Shown here: in pieces, positions 24,556 through 33,210 of the stretch
Layout: each line of letters begins with the position of its first letter
Numbering within the stretch: the first letter of the stretch is position 1
Assembly (NCBI RefSeq): GCF_000568405.1
Contig: NZ_ARZY01000036.1
Span: 1 to 47,117, forward strand
Source: Catenovulum agarivorans DS-2
Lineage (GTDB): Bacteria > Pseudomonadota > Gammaproteobacteria > Enterobacterales > Alteromonadaceae
DNA length: 47,117 nt
Direction: 5' to 3'
Position numbers and translations under genes: made by a program
Notes under the pieces: model-generated
Databases searched by the model: none
Seen by the model: only the letters and a program-made list of their open reading frames with translations
What the model was told of the DNA's origin: nothing

Positions 24556-25350
24556 TTATAAACAAGCGCTTTTTGTGGTTTGCTCGACACTGCGGCAAAT
24601 TGTTGAGAAGTGCTCAGGGTCAAGGCTTGCACCACCTACCAATAAACCATCTATATCGGCTTGTTCAAGCAATAGGTGTGCATTGTTTTTATTGGCGCTG
24701 CCGCCATACATAATGCGAATAGTGTTGGCCGTTTCAGGACCATACATGTCTGTTAATTGTTTGCGTATAAATGCATGAACCTCTTGTGCTATTTCTGGTG
24801 TTGCAGCTTTACCTGTGCCTATTGCCCATACTGGTTCGTATGCAATACACAAGTTTTTGTTGGTTAAATCCATATCTTCAAGCGCTTCACGTAATTGATT
24901 AGACAACACTTGTTCGGTTAAACCTTGCTCGTATTCCTGTTGGCTTTCACCAATGCAATACACAGGTGTTAAATTTGCTTCTAGTGCGCGCGCTATTTTC
25001 ATTTGGCAGCTAATATTGTTTTCGCCAAAAATCTCGCGGCGCTCCGAGTGGCCAATAATGCAATAGCGACAGCCAGCTTCCTTTAACATACGAGCTGATG
25101 TTTCACCGGTAAACGCGCCAGAGTCGTGTTTACTGATGTTTTGTCCACCTACTTTAATTGGCGAGTTGCGTAAAAAGTTAAGCATATCGCGAATATAAAG
25201 GTATGGAGGGCATACTACTACTTCTGCCAAATAAGCGTGCTGAACAAAAGATGACACTGATTTACATAATAAATCTATATCACCATTCAGCTTCCAGTTA
25301 GCCATAATAATTGGTCGGCGTTGATCAATCATATTTTCTTGTGCTTTCAT
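24556..25350 (-). CDS. tpiA: Triose-phosphate isomerase (catabolic-cluster copy)
   Basis: This encodes 264 residues from the ATG at 25350; an ATG at 25332 or TTG at 25371 is possible. Catalytic residues are in place: the lysine in ANWKLNGD (K20), the histidine in CIIGHSERR and the glutamate in AYEPVWAIGTGK. The phosphate-binding YGGSAN and LVGGASLD segments are also present. It interconverts dihydroxyacetone phosphate and glyceraldehyde 3-phosphate. Being at the end of an acid-sugar cluster whose decarboxylase (34491) should make dihydroxyacetone phosphate, it is probably a second, pathway-dedicated copy. The housekeeping copy would be expected elsewhere in the genome. It is separated from the SMP-30 gene by 227 bases and likely has its own promoter. 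Confidence 0.95.
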   Translation of the reverse strand: MKAQENMIDQRRPIIMANWKLNGDIDLLCKSVSSFVQHAYLAEVVVCPPYLYIRDMLNFLRNSPIKVGGQNISKHDSGAFTGETSARMLKEAGCRYCIIGHSERREIFGENNISCQMKIARALEANLTPVYCIGESQQEYEQGLTEQVLSNQLREALEDMDLTNKNLCIAYEPVWAIGTGKAATPEIAQEVHAFIRKQLTDMYGPETANTIRIMYGGSANKNNAHLLLEQADIDGLLVGGASLDPEHFSTICRSVEQTTKSACL

Positions 25351-25577
25351 GTGTTTGGTCTTATGTGTCAATTTATAAAATTTTTTGTTGCTTTATTGTA
25401 CACCTAAATGTTCATGTTTGATTGTAATTGTGTGAATGTGAGGTATTTTGTCTGTTTATGGGGTTTTTGAAAAATTGTCCAATTTGAGGGGTAGCAATTT
25501 TGCTAAAGGAAAGATCAAGTTTGCGTTTGTGTAACGAATTTCGATTAACTAAATTTGTGTTACACAAAAGCACTAGG

Positions 25578-26546
25578 TTAAAAATACCAATGCGCTGGTT
25601 TAACTCCTGTAAATTCTGTGCCTAGCTGGTAAATTTGCTTATCGAGCAAACAGCCTAAAATTATTTTATTTAAGCCAGCCCCAGCAAACGCTAGTGATGA
25701 AATATTTTTAAGCTCAGCTGGATTATTGTCTAAATGTGGTCTGCCCATGGTTAAATTTTGAAAAGCAGCTTCAGCTTTATTAACGTGCTGATCATCGCTT
25801 ATTTCTAACATTAATTCCTGTTCACCGTTTTCTGATACTTTTATAACGCGATTGCTAACTATGCTGGTAACCCAAAAGTTACCTTGGGTATCACGCGTTA
25901 AACCATCAGGGAAGGTGCCTTCAGCAAATTTGCACACAACAGTCTGATTACACAAATCACCATTTGGCGCGATATCAAATTTTAGTAATTCGCGGCTAAA
26001 AGTCGCATTAGCGTATAACTCTGTGCCTTCGGGGTTAACCCAACATTCGTTGGTATAACCTAAACCGTCGGCAACAATTCGGGCACCATGTTGGTCAATT
26101 AAAATAATAAAACCATCATTACAGGTTGGTTTATAGGCTGCAGCGCGCGGTTGGGTGCGGGTGCTTACCGTAATCCAAATACGGTTTTGCTGATCTAAAT
26201 AAACAAAATTGCTGGGTGGCAGTGCTTCGCCGTCTATTTCTAATAAAAATGCCTCTATGCTGTTGTCGCGTTTTAAGCGAAAAATGCCGCCTTTGTCCGC
26301 ACCCAAATGGGCAATTAAAAAACTGCCATCTTTTAACATGGCAAAACCATTGGTTTGTAATAGGCCAAAACCTGGGTATTCACCACCATAAAAAACTTGG
26401 CTGCCGTCTGGGTTTATTTGCGTGATGCCGCCTCTAAAATCGGATACGTATATTTCGCCTTTGGCATTGGTTAATACACATTCAGGGCGGGTGAGTTGTT
26501 GGCCAATTTTTTTAATAGGACTATTAAATTTGTTTATTGTGCTCAT
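25578..26546 (-). CDS. SMP-30/gluconolactonase-family lactonase
   Basis: This is a six-bladed beta-propeller of 322 residues without a signal peptide, so cytoplasmic. The metal ligands of the SMP-30/gluconolactonase family are visible: E22 in RPECV, N113 in PPSNFVY, N166 in YTNECWV and D214 in FPDGLT. It should open a sugar lactone to the aldonic acid. Next to a Gfo/Idh/MocA dehydrogenase it fits an oxidative sugar route (sugar to lactone to acid) feeding the kinase and decarboxylase at 33211-35123. It is separated from that dehydrogenase by a 274-bp region holding a long inverted repeat. The actual lactone is unknown. Confidence 0.88.
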   Translation of the reverse strand: MSTINKFNSPIKKIGQQLTRPECVLTNAKGEIYVSDFRGGITQINPDGSQVFYGGEYPGFGLLQTNGFAMLKDGSFLIAHLGADKGGIFRLKRDNSIEAFLLEIDGEALPPSNFVYLDQQNRIWITVSTRTQPRAAAYKPTCNDGFIILIDQHGARIVADGLGYTNECWVNPEGTELYANATFSRELLKFDIAPNGDLCNQTVVCKFAEGTFPDGLTRDTQGNFWVTSIVSNRVIKVSENGEQELMLEISDDQHVNKAEAAFQNLTMGRPHLDNNPAELKNISSLAFAGAGLNKIILGCLLDKQIYQLGTEFTGVKPAHWYF

Positions 26547-26595
26547 TTTTCGAATTCTTTTTTGGCTTTACATTCCAGCACCGCTAGAGGAATAT

Positions 26596-26776
26596 TTTCG
26601 CAAAAACGTAGCAAGTACGTCCTTGTATACTTCGCTTTTTCATCCATGAAAAAGAAATTTTGCTCTAAATATTCCCCTATCGGTACTTCAATCTACATTT
26701 AAACAAAGTTGTTCAGTGATACTAGGCTCGGTACTTATAGAGCTTACCAGGATGTACTCGCAGCGTTTTTGCGAAA
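26596..26776. repeat. 181-bp palindromic element (MITE- or REP-like)
   Basis: The left arm, starting TTTCGCAAAAACG (26596-26608) and running to about 26622, matches the reverse complement of the right arm (26750-26776) at roughly 22 of 27 positions. Inside lie a perfect 9-bp hairpin, CTTTTTCAT (26635-26643) with ATGAAAAAG (26646-26654), and an AATATTCC copy complementary to GGAATATT just outside the left arm. No ORF is present. It splits the SMP-30 gene from the rest of the operon. Confidence 0.65.
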
Positions 26777-26820
26777 GTGATGAGTCCACAAGCCCTGCAC
26801 CCCAAGCATCAATCGATACC

Positions 26821-27855
26821 TTAACTTAAAGTTACCACGCGTTTATGCTCGTTCGAGTGATAAACCGCATCGACTATTTTAATATTGGTTAAATACTCGG
26901 CTGCGGTATTTTCAAGTGGTGTCTGCTGAAAATAATGTTTCACTATGTGCTCTATGGTTAAAAACACACAGTCACCACCAAATGCTTGGTCTTGCCATGG
27001 GTAAACTATTTGCTGCTCTTCAATTTGGTTAAATGCTCTGTGCCAAATACGCGCTTCACCATCCAAACGCAAACACCCTTGAGTGCCTTCAATCCACATT
27101 TCACCCATAGTGCGTCGGTGATTTGTCGCCGCGTGATCTAAACAGCGATTACCGTCAAATAAGGCACTGATGTTATTCGCCATATCAAAATGAATTACCC
27201 CGCTGTCTTCCCCCTGTATAACTGGGTTACATTTACGCAAACGCGCACTTACTTGAGTAATTTCACCAAACAAAAATCTAAACACATCAATAATATGTAT
27301 CGCGGTTTCGTGTACTAAAAACTTCGGCATTTGTTGAAAATAAGGTTGGCGTGCAAGGTAGGCATCATCACCTTGACCATCACCAGGGCGTAGCTTAAAA
27401 CTAACGTTGAGCACATCACCCACAAGGTTTTTCGACAATAATTCAGCTAATTTTCGATACCAAGGCATAAATCTAAAGTTTTCATGAATAATAATGCTTT
27501 TGTCTTTTTGTTTGGCATATTCAACCAAGCTTTCAGCTTGCGCGAGCGACTCACAAAATGGCTTTTGGCAAATTACGTTGGCACCTAAATCGATTGCTTG
27601 GCGCACATTGGTGTCATGCGTGACAGGTGGGGTGATTACATCTATCAAATCAGGTTGTAAATGTGCGATATCGGTTATGCTTGATGCAACATTTGCAATG
27701 CCATATTCATCTGCAACACGTTTAGCATTGTCGATATTACGGTTCACTACAGCAACAACGTCTATTGGAAAAACTTTGCTTAGACGCTGCCATGCTTGAT
27801 AGTGAAATTGAGCAAAATAGCCAGTGCCAACACAAGCAACTTTTAGTCTATTCAT
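26821..27855 (-). CDS. Gfo/Idh/MocA-family NAD(P)-dependent oxidoreductase
   Basis: This encodes 344 residues. The N-terminal Rossmann fold has CVGTGYFAQFH. The usual EKP cofactor motif appears as QKPF at about residue 97-100, with glutamine for glutamate. The C-terminal alpha/beta domain has VHETAIHIIDVFRFLFG, carrying the likely catalytic histidine. These enzymes oxidise or reduce cyclic sugars and inositols, some at C3. It lies 3 bases after tctA in the minus-strand operon. With the SMP-30 lactonase downstream it could oxidise a free sugar at C1 to the lactone, or reduce a 3-keto sugar made in the periplasm. Sequence alone does not decide between these. Confidence 0.9.
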   Translation of the reverse strand: MNRLKVACVGTGYFAQFHYQAWQRLSKVFPIDVVAVVNRNIDNAKRVADEYGIANVASSITDIAHLQPDLIDVITPPVTHDTNVRQAIDLGANVICQKPFCESLAQAESLVEYAKQKDKSIIIHENFRFMPWYRKLAELLSKNLVGDVLNVSFKLRPGDGQGDDAYLARQPYFQQMPKFLVHETAIHIIDVFRFLFGEITQVSARLRKCNPVIQGEDSGVIHFDMANNISALFDGNRCLDHAATNHRRTMGEMWIEGTQGCLRLDGEARIWHRAFNQIEEQQIVYPWQDQAFGGDCVFLTIEHIVKHYFQQTPLENTAAEYLTNIKIVDAVYHSNEHKRVVTLS

Positions 27856-27858
27856 AAA

Positions 27859-29391
27859 TTAAGCTTCCTCTTTATTTGGTTGGCTTTTACAAGCGCTACA
27901 GCATTTGCGCAGCAAAGATTTAAACCAAGGCATTTGCTGAAAAATAACCACTAACATAATTAAAATTAAGATGAGTGAAACAGGGCGCGACAACATAGGC
28001 AATAAATCACCTTCGGTTGTTAATAATGCGCGGCGCAGGTTTTCATCCGCCATTGGCCCCAAAATAAGGCCAATTATCATTGGCGATATAGGGTATTTCA
28101 GTTCAATCATCCAATAAGCAATAATGCCAATGGGTACCATTAAAAATAAATTAAATACATTTAATCCCAGCGCATAACTGCCAAGCACACACAAAATAGC
28201 AACAAACGGCATAAATAAGGGCGCTGGCACTTTTAAAAGTTTAACCACTTGTTTGGCCAGCAACATGCCATTACAAAACATAGCGATGGATGCCAACACT
28301 AAAATTGCGGTTATTTCTAATAAAAAATCTGGTTTTTCGACTGGTAAAGTCGGGCCAGGATTAATGCCGTGCAGCATTAACGCACCGAGTAACATAGCTG
28401 CTGGTGCACTGCCTGGAATGCCTAAAGTGAGTAGCGGAATAAGCGCGCCACCTATACACGCATTGTTAGCCGTTTCAGAAGCGATTAAGCCAGATTTATC
28501 ACCTTTACCAAATTTAGATTTGTCTTTGGCTGCACCTTTAGCTGCGCCATAAGACACCCAGCCTGCAATATCCTCACCGATACCAGGTACGGCACCAATG
28601 CCAACTCCAATGCTGGCAGAGCGTGCGATGTTTTTACCGTTTTTACGAATTTCAGAAAGCTCAGGCACAACCGAATCAAATTCTTTTGCTTGGGCGAGTT
28701 TTTTGCGCTCGGCTAACACTTTGATTATTTGTGGAATACCAAATGCACCAATTAATACCGGCACTATGTCTAAACCACTATCGAGTTGTGGCATATCAAA
28801 AGTAAAGCGAGGGAAAAACTGCAAAGTATCGCGGCCAATGCAGGCTAAAAACAACCCAAAAAAGCCTGCAATCCAACCTTTAAGTGCATCCCCTTCGCTG
28901 GTGAGTGTGCCACTAATTAAAATGCCAAACAGCGCCAATAAAAAGAACTCAAATGAAGTAAATTGCAAAGCGACACTGGCAATTAGTGGGGCCATTAGTA
29001 CTAAAATTAATAAGCCAAATAAAGTGCCAATGGTCGATGCTGTGGTAGTTAAGCCTAAAGCTTTGCCACCTTCACCTTTGCTGGCAAGTGGATAACCTTC
29101 CATTGCTGTTGCCGCGGCCGCGGCAGTGCCTGGAATATTAATTAAAATGCTTGGGTAGGAGCCACCATAAATAGCGCCAACGTATAATCCCAATAAAGCC
29201 AGCAGCGCTGAGTTAACATCTAACCCATAGGTTAGTGTGGTTAATAAGGCGACCCCTAAAGTTGCGGTTAACCCAGGCATCGCACCAAAAATAATACCTA
29301 AAAAGCTCGCCCCAAAAACAATTAATAAATTAACCGGATCGGTTGCTAAACCCCATAACACAGTAAAAAAGTGCTGAAATTGTTCAATCAT
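27859..29391 (-). CDS. tctA: Tripartite tricarboxylate-type transporter, large permease TctA
   Basis: This is a polytopic inner-membrane protein of 510 residues. The N-terminal region contains GAMPGLTATLGVALL and later GGSYPSILINIPGT, both signatures of TctA/DUF112. A repeated PGIGEDIAGW and LGIPGSAPAAMLLGAL pair marks the second half of the inverted-repeat fold. Roughly a dozen transmembrane segments are visible. With TctB and TctC it forms a sodium- or proton-driven importer for carboxylated solutes such as citrate, tartrate, aldonates or disaccharide acids. The gene is 1 base from tctB, indicating tight coupling. Substrate is inferred from the neighbouring acid-sugar enzymes. Confidence 0.95.
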   Translation of the reverse strand: MIEQFQHFFTVLWGLATDPVNLLIVFGASFLGIIFGAMPGLTATLGVALLTTLTYGLDVNSALLALLGLYVGAIYGGSYPSILINIPGTAAAAATAMEGYPLASKGEGGKALGLTTTASTIGTLFGLLILVLMAPLIASVALQFTSFEFFLLALFGILISGTLTSEGDALKGWIAGFFGLFLACIGRDTLQFFPRFTFDMPQLDSGLDIVPVLIGAFGIPQIIKVLAERKKLAQAKEFDSVVPELSEIRKNGKNIARSASIGVGIGAVPGIGEDIAGWVSYGAAKGAAKDKSKFGKGDKSGLIASETANNACIGGALIPLLTLGIPGSAPAAMLLGALMLHGINPGPTLPVEKPDFLLEITAILVLASIAMFCNGMLLAKQVVKLLKVPAPLFMPFVAILCVLGSYALGLNVFNLFLMVPIGIIAYWMIELKYPISPMIIGLILGPMADENLRRALLTTEGDLLPMLSRPVSLILILIMLVVIFQQMPWFKSLLRKCCSACKSQPNKEEA

Positions 29392-29392
29392 C

Positions 29393-30157
29393 TTAAAACC
29401 CCAACACTTGATAATAAAAATAGTCGGTTAACAGTAAAACACTGCTTTCGCTGGGCATTGGTACCAACAATAAATACTTAAAAATAAGCACAACTATGAT
29501 TGGCAACAACACGCAGGCAAATAACAAGATGCGTATTTGTTTATGCAATTGATTGGCTGTTAGATAACGTTCAGTTTTATACAAAACAAAACCGAGTGCG
29601 GGAAAGCTAATTAAGTCGCCCATATATAAACGATTGCTGTCTGACTCAAATGCAACAAATAAATTGAGTAAAAACAGCAACGCCGCAACAAAACAGAATA
29701 CCAGTAACACTTGTTCATTGAGCTTTTTCGCATCAGCTAAATAAAAGCGGCAAGTTATTGTGAGTTGAAACAAAATAGTTGCTATTACAAAGTCACTGTT
29801 GGGGATCAGCCCATAAACATAACCGGCTAACATCAGTACCAATAAAAATTTATCGATAGACTGTTGCGAGAATTTGCGGCTTGGTGCTGATGCTAGGCTG
29901 AATAAACTCTGCTGTTGGCTTTTTGCTGTTTTGTATAACTTAAGTAATTGAATACTCGCCAGCAATAAAATGCAGCTACCAACTACTAAAGGGAATAACG
30001 CAGGTGAAACGTACCAAACGTTTTCTAACCCACCTTGGCTAGCCGTTAATGGGTAAGTTAAGCTTTCAGCCAACATAGCCAAAGCAAAAATTACCAAAGC
30101 AAGGCTAGTAAAGGCTTCGCGACGATAATTAATCGAATCTGTCTTTGAAATTTGCAT
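29393..30157 (-). CDS. tctB: Tripartite tricarboxylate-type transporter, small subunit TctB (enlarged)
   Basis: This encodes 254 residues, much longer than the usual TctB of about 150-170. A first transmembrane helix (about 14-32) precedes a periplasmic stretch with WYVSPALFPLVVG, the TctB signature. Three more helices follow through about residue 165. An additional C-terminal part (about 170-254) adds at least one strong helix and a tail unlike classical TctB. Its position between tctC (3-base gap) and tctA (1-base gap) makes the assignment firm despite low sequence conservation in this family. Confidence 0.88.
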   Translation of the reverse strand: MQISKTDSINYRREAFTSLALVIFALAMLAESLTYPLTASQGGLENVWYVSPALFPLVVGSCILLLASIQLLKLYKTAKSQQQSLFSLASAPSRKFSQQSIDKFLLVLMLAGYVYGLIPNSDFVIATILFQLTITCRFYLADAKKLNEQVLLVFCFVAALLFLLNLFVAFESDSNRLYMGDLISFPALGFVLYKTERYLTANQLHKQIRILLFACVLLPIIVVLIFKYLLLVPMPSESSVLLLTDYFYYQVLGF

Positions 30158-30160
30158 ATA

Positions 30161-31216
30161 TCATCCTTGTGCATTTATTTGGTTAATGCCAAATTTAGCA
30201 GGCGAGTGTTTAGCTGCGCCTAACTCTTCAAGTGTCCAACCAAATAACGATTCTAACTTGCTAAACACTTCTGAGGCTTGTGCACCTGACTTGCCAGACA
30301 ATACAAAGTAATTATCATCCGCCCACTGTTTTACTTTGTCACTTTGCATTGCTTGGTTAAATGCTTGAGTGAGTTTGATTTTTATGCTGTCGGGTGTGTC
30401 AGCATTGACGGCAAAACCAATTACTTGAGTAATTGGCAAATGTTGTTTTAATGCAGGGTAAACATCTAAAGCTGTTGGAATATCTCCGATGTCGTCAGCA
30501 CTGAAAGCTTCATTGGTTAACATAGCCAGCGGTCTGAGTTGACCACTTTTAATTAACTGTTGTTGCTCAGCCATTGAGGTGATAACAATATCTACTTCTT
30601 CAGTTACCACTGCTGTTTGTGACGGTGCCGAGCCTGGGTAGGGTACAAACTTAAACTCAGCTTGGGTGCCTTTAGCAAAAGCCAATAAATTTAAATGATG
30701 CAGAGAGCCTGAACCAGCAGCAGCTGCTTTAACTTTATTTGGATTAGCAAGTGCGTATTCAACTAATTGTTCAACGCTGGTAAAAGGTGAATTTGCGCTC
30801 ACGGAAATGAGATCTGGCGAGCCACCAATAATAAATGGATACCAAGTATCCATACGCTCTGCCCAACCGCCCATAACAGCTGCAGTGACACACGACTCAC
30901 TTAAACCCACTAGCGTGTAACCATCGCTGCGTCTTTGATTTACATAACTTAAACCTAAAGAGCCTGCGACGCCACCAGGTTTATTGGTTACGTTAATGTC
31001 TGCACCTAACGCTTTGGCCAGCTCTGCTGAAATTATGCGGTTGGCAACATCTGTACCGCCGCCAGCAGACCAAACGACCACATTAGTTAATGGCCGACGC
31101 GGATAACTATCAGCATCGGTCGAAATTGTTTTTACGCCGACTAAAATGCTGATGATTACCCCACATATCAGCATTAAAGTTATCGCGTTTGTATATTTTT
31201 TGCTTGAGTTGTTCAC
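30161..31216 (-). CDS. tctC: Tripartite tricarboxylate-type transporter, solute-binding protein TctC
   Basis: This encodes 351 residues from a GTG at 31216 preceded by AAAGGG. An N-terminal hydrophobic helix (about 11-29) is a signal peptide or membrane anchor. The Bug/TctC fold follows, with VVVWSAGGGTDVANR at the first ligand loop and NKPGGVAGSLGL, both typical of carboxylate-binding members. FVPYPGSAPSQTAVV is the second-domain loop. It captures the acid substrate in the periplasm for TctAB. Two hairpins lie in the 91-bp gap between the upstream dehydrogenase gene and this start and may raise its level over its neighbours, as is common for binding-protein genes. Confidence 0.93.
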   Translation of the reverse strand: MNNSSKKYTNAITLMLICGVIISILVGVKTISTDADSYPRRPLTNVVVWSAGGGTDVANRIISAELAKALGADINVTNKPGGVAGSLGLSYVNQRRSDGYTLVGLSESCVTAAVMGGWAERMDTWYPFIIGGSPDLISVSANSPFTSVEQLVEYALANPNKVKAAAAGSGSLHHLNLLAFAKGTQAEFKFVPYPGSAPSQTAVVTEEVDIVITSMAEQQQLIKSGQLRPLAMLTNEAFSADDIGDIPTALDVYPALKQHLPITQVIGFAVNADTPDSIKIKLTQAFNQAMQSDKVKQWADDNYFVLSGKSGAQASEVFSKLESLFGWTLEELGAAKHSPAKFGINQINAQG

Positions 31217-31257
31217 TTTGCTATTTCCCTTTTGTGTATTTTTAAGTTGGGATGTTT

Positions 31258-31303
31258 AACCTGAGTTCAGGTTACTTTTTTTGGCGGGGTTTACCCCGCC
31301 AAA
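31258..31303 (-). other. Intercistronic hairpins ahead of tctC
   Basis: TTTGGCGGGG (31280-31289) pairs with CCCCGCCAAA (31294-31303), a 10-bp stem with a 4-base loop. AACCTGA (31258-31264) pairs with TCAGGTT (31267-31273). On the minus strand the strong stem is followed by As, not Ts, so it is better explained as an RNA processing or stability element than as a terminator. Confidence 0.6.
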
Positions 31304-31307
31304 TTTG

Positions 31308-32420
31308 TTAGCAAGTAATACTGTTATTTTGTAATTGTTTTAATTTGGCAAACACAGTGTCATAAATTGCTTGTGTGCCTGACGTGCCACCAAACTCAAA
31401 TGGTAAAATTTCACCACTTTCGTAGGCAGCTTCTACTGCTTTGGTAATGTCTTGTGCGGCTTTTACTGCGCCTTGATTGTCAAACTTGTCGCCTAGCCAA
31501 TCAAGCATCATTGCCGCAGATAAAAACATAGCGGAAGGATTCGCTTTACCTTGCCCCATAATATCTGGTGCACTGCCATGGCAAGGTTGGAATACCGCAT
31601 GGTCATCACCAATATCTGCCGAAGGTGCCATGCCCATGCCACCCATTAAACCTGCGCCTAAGTCAGATAAAATGTCACCGAACATGTTCTCAGTTACCAT
31701 TACATCAAACATCCAAGGTTGGCGAACCAATTGTAATGCGGCTGCATCTACATAAATGTGGTTGGCTTCAACGTCTGTATAGTTTTGAGCTACTTGATCA
31801 AATATTTGACGGAAGAAAAAGAACGAACCTAAAACGTTAGCTTTATCAACACAAGTCACTGCGCCTGAATAACCCAATTGTTTGCGGCGTTGACCCATTT
31901 TAAACGCGAAGTTAAACAATCGTTCGCTACCTTTACGTGTGATAACTTGGGTATCTTTTGCAACATCGTCACCTTCTTTTTCAAAGCGATTACGTGACGC
32001 AAATAAACCTTCGGTCGACTCGCGAATTAATACAAAATCTAACTCATGTCCACGTTTATCCGCCAGTGGTAAAGGCAAACCTTTTAGCGTTTTTACAGGG
32101 CGAACACCTGCGTATAAATCTAAGGTTTCACGCAGCTCTAACTGTGGGGCAATTTCACGACCATCAGGATAACGAATAGACGGCATACCCATACAAGCTA
32201 ATAATATGGCATCCGACGCTTTGGCTGTCGCCATAGAATCTTCAGGCAGGGCAACACCGTGCTCTTGGTAGTAAGCTGCGCCAGCTTCTAAATTAGTAAA
32301 ATTACATTCTACGTCATATTTTTCGCACGCCGCTTTCACTAATTCTAGGGTGATTGGCGTTACTTCAACACCAATTCCGTCACCCGGAAATACCGCAATA
32401 TCGAAAGTCGATTTAGTCAT
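31308..32420 (-). CDS. Isopropylmalate/isocitrate/tartrate-type beta-decarboxylating dehydrogenase
   Basis: This encodes 370 residues from the ATG at 32420, which has GAGG at ideal spacing; the in-frame TTG at 32432 is less likely. The N-terminal FPGDGIGVEV, the RESTEGLFASRN loop and GDILSDLGAGLMGGMGMAP with its metal-binding aspartates identify the family, which uses NAD(P) and Mg2+ or Mn2+ to oxidise 2-hydroxyacids, usually with loss of a beta-carboxyl. The CHGSAPD block lies in the cofactor region. It is the second gene of the GntR-led operon, next to TctABC. Leucine synthesis is unlikely here. A C4 or C5 sugar acid, tartrate or malate-like substrate is plausible. PdxA-type dehydrogenases fill a similar role in known threonate pathways. 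Confidence 0.9.
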   Translation of the reverse strand: MTKSTFDIAVFPGDGIGVEVTPITLELVKAACEKYDVECNFTNLEAGAAYYQEHGVALPEDSMATAKASDAILLACMGMPSIRYPDGREIAPQLELRETLDLYAGVRPVKTLKGLPLPLADKRGHELDFVLIRESTEGLFASRNRFEKEGDDVAKDTQVITRKGSERLFNFAFKMGQRRKQLGYSGAVTCVDKANVLGSFFFFRQIFDQVAQNYTDVEANHIYVDAAALQLVRQPWMFDVMVTENMFGDILSDLGAGLMGGMGMAPSADIGDDHAVFQPCHGSAPDIMGQGKANPSAMFLSAAMMLDWLGDKFDNQGAVKAAQDITKAVEAAYESGEILPFEFGGTSGTQAIYDTVFAKLKQLQNNSITC

Positions 32421-32438
32421 AATGAGCCTCAAAAATAG

Positions 32439-33119
32439 TTATAGCTGCACAAACCTATAGGTCTCCAGCAGGTTTAATAAGGTGTGTTTACCTTTAATTC
32501 GGTGGTTTCTATGTATTTCAGCGGCAAGGTTGGCATTGCCTGCTTTTATTGCGTTGACTAGGTCAATGTGATCTTGAGTTGACCCAGTTGGTTTCGGCCG
32601 CAAGTGCAAAGTGAAGTAGCGCACTCTGTGCGCTTGACCCCAAAATTGCAGCACAACCTGTTTTAATCTTTGATTGCCAGTTAAATTAACTAAAGCTAAA
32701 TGAAAAGCTTCGTCGGCTTCTGCCCATGCTTCTAATTGGTCATTTTCTAATGCTTGTTCCATCGCTTCAGTTGGTGCAGCGAGAGATTTATAGTCTTCTT
32801 CGGTAAGCTGTTTTTCTGCGAGTATGCGTGCGGCTTCAGATTCTAGCGCAGTTAAAATGTCGTAAATTTCGGCCATATCTTCTACCGAAATAGGTTTAAC
32901 TCTAATGCCATGCCTAGGTTTAATTTCAATCAAACCTTCTTTTTCTAACCGAACGCAAGCCTCGCGTACTGGGGTACGGCTGATGCCAAAACGCTCAACC
33001 AGTGCTTTTTCTAAAACCTGCTCACCTGCTTTGAACTGGTTATTTAAAATTTCTTCGCGAATGGCTCGGTAAGCAATTTCAGCTAAAGGTAAATTTTCTG
33101 AAGTTGTGTCTTTTTGCAT
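32439..33119 (-). CDS. GntR-family (FCD) transcriptional regulator
   Basis: This encodes 226 residues starting at the ATG at 33119; an in-frame ATG at 33152 lies inside the candidate operator and would add 11 residues. The N-terminal winged helix (about 8-75) has FGISRTPVREACVRLEKEGL. The helical FCD effector domain (about 90-220) carries the metal-binding histidine residues in EADEAFHLALV and near the C-terminus. It heads the minus-strand acid-sugar operon, 18 bases from the dehydrogenase, and is divergent from the kinase gene. A perfect palindrome at 33140-33155 is its probable binding site. The effector is probably a pathway acid or its phosphate. Confidence 0.92.
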   Translation of the reverse strand: MQKDTTSENLPLAEIAYRAIREEILNNQFKAGEQVLEKALVERFGISRTPVREACVRLEKEGLIEIKPRHGIRVKPISVEDMAEIYDILTALESEAARILAEKQLTEEDYKSLAAPTEAMEQALENDQLEAWAEADEAFHLALVNLTGNQRLKQVVLQFWGQAHRVRYFTLHLRPKPTGSTQDHIDLVNAIKAGNANLAAEIHRNHRIKGKHTLLNLLETYRFVQL

Positions 33120-33139
33120 TTTTTGTTTTATCGTGTACG

Positions 33140-33155
33140 TTAATGTATACATTAA
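33140..33155. promoter_or_regulatory. Candidate GntR operator
   Basis: TTAATGTATACATTAA is a perfect 16-bp palindrome centred on GTATAC, the type of core many FCD-subfamily GntR repressors bind. It sits 21 bases upstream of the gntR start and 55 bases upstream of the divergent kinase gene, able to control both directions. Confidence 0.65.
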
Positions 33156-33210
33156 TTTTTAGCCAGTTTATACTGACTTTAATCAAGGTTTCAACTGAAA
33201 TTGTTTTAAT

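Noticed and set aside
25410-25445. A further TGATT-type operator upstream of tpiA
   Set aside because: TGATTGTAATTGTGT matches only about 9 of 15 positions and has the wrong orientation relative to the gene, so it was not counted with the five sites.
28598-29095. Plus-strand frame of 165 codons within tctA
   Set aside because: It is a shadow of a well-conserved membrane permease with no independent start signal or domain.
31280-31303. Rho-independent terminator between the dehydrogenase and tctC
   Set aside because: On the minus strand the stem is followed by a run of As rather than Ts; treated as a processing or stability hairpin.
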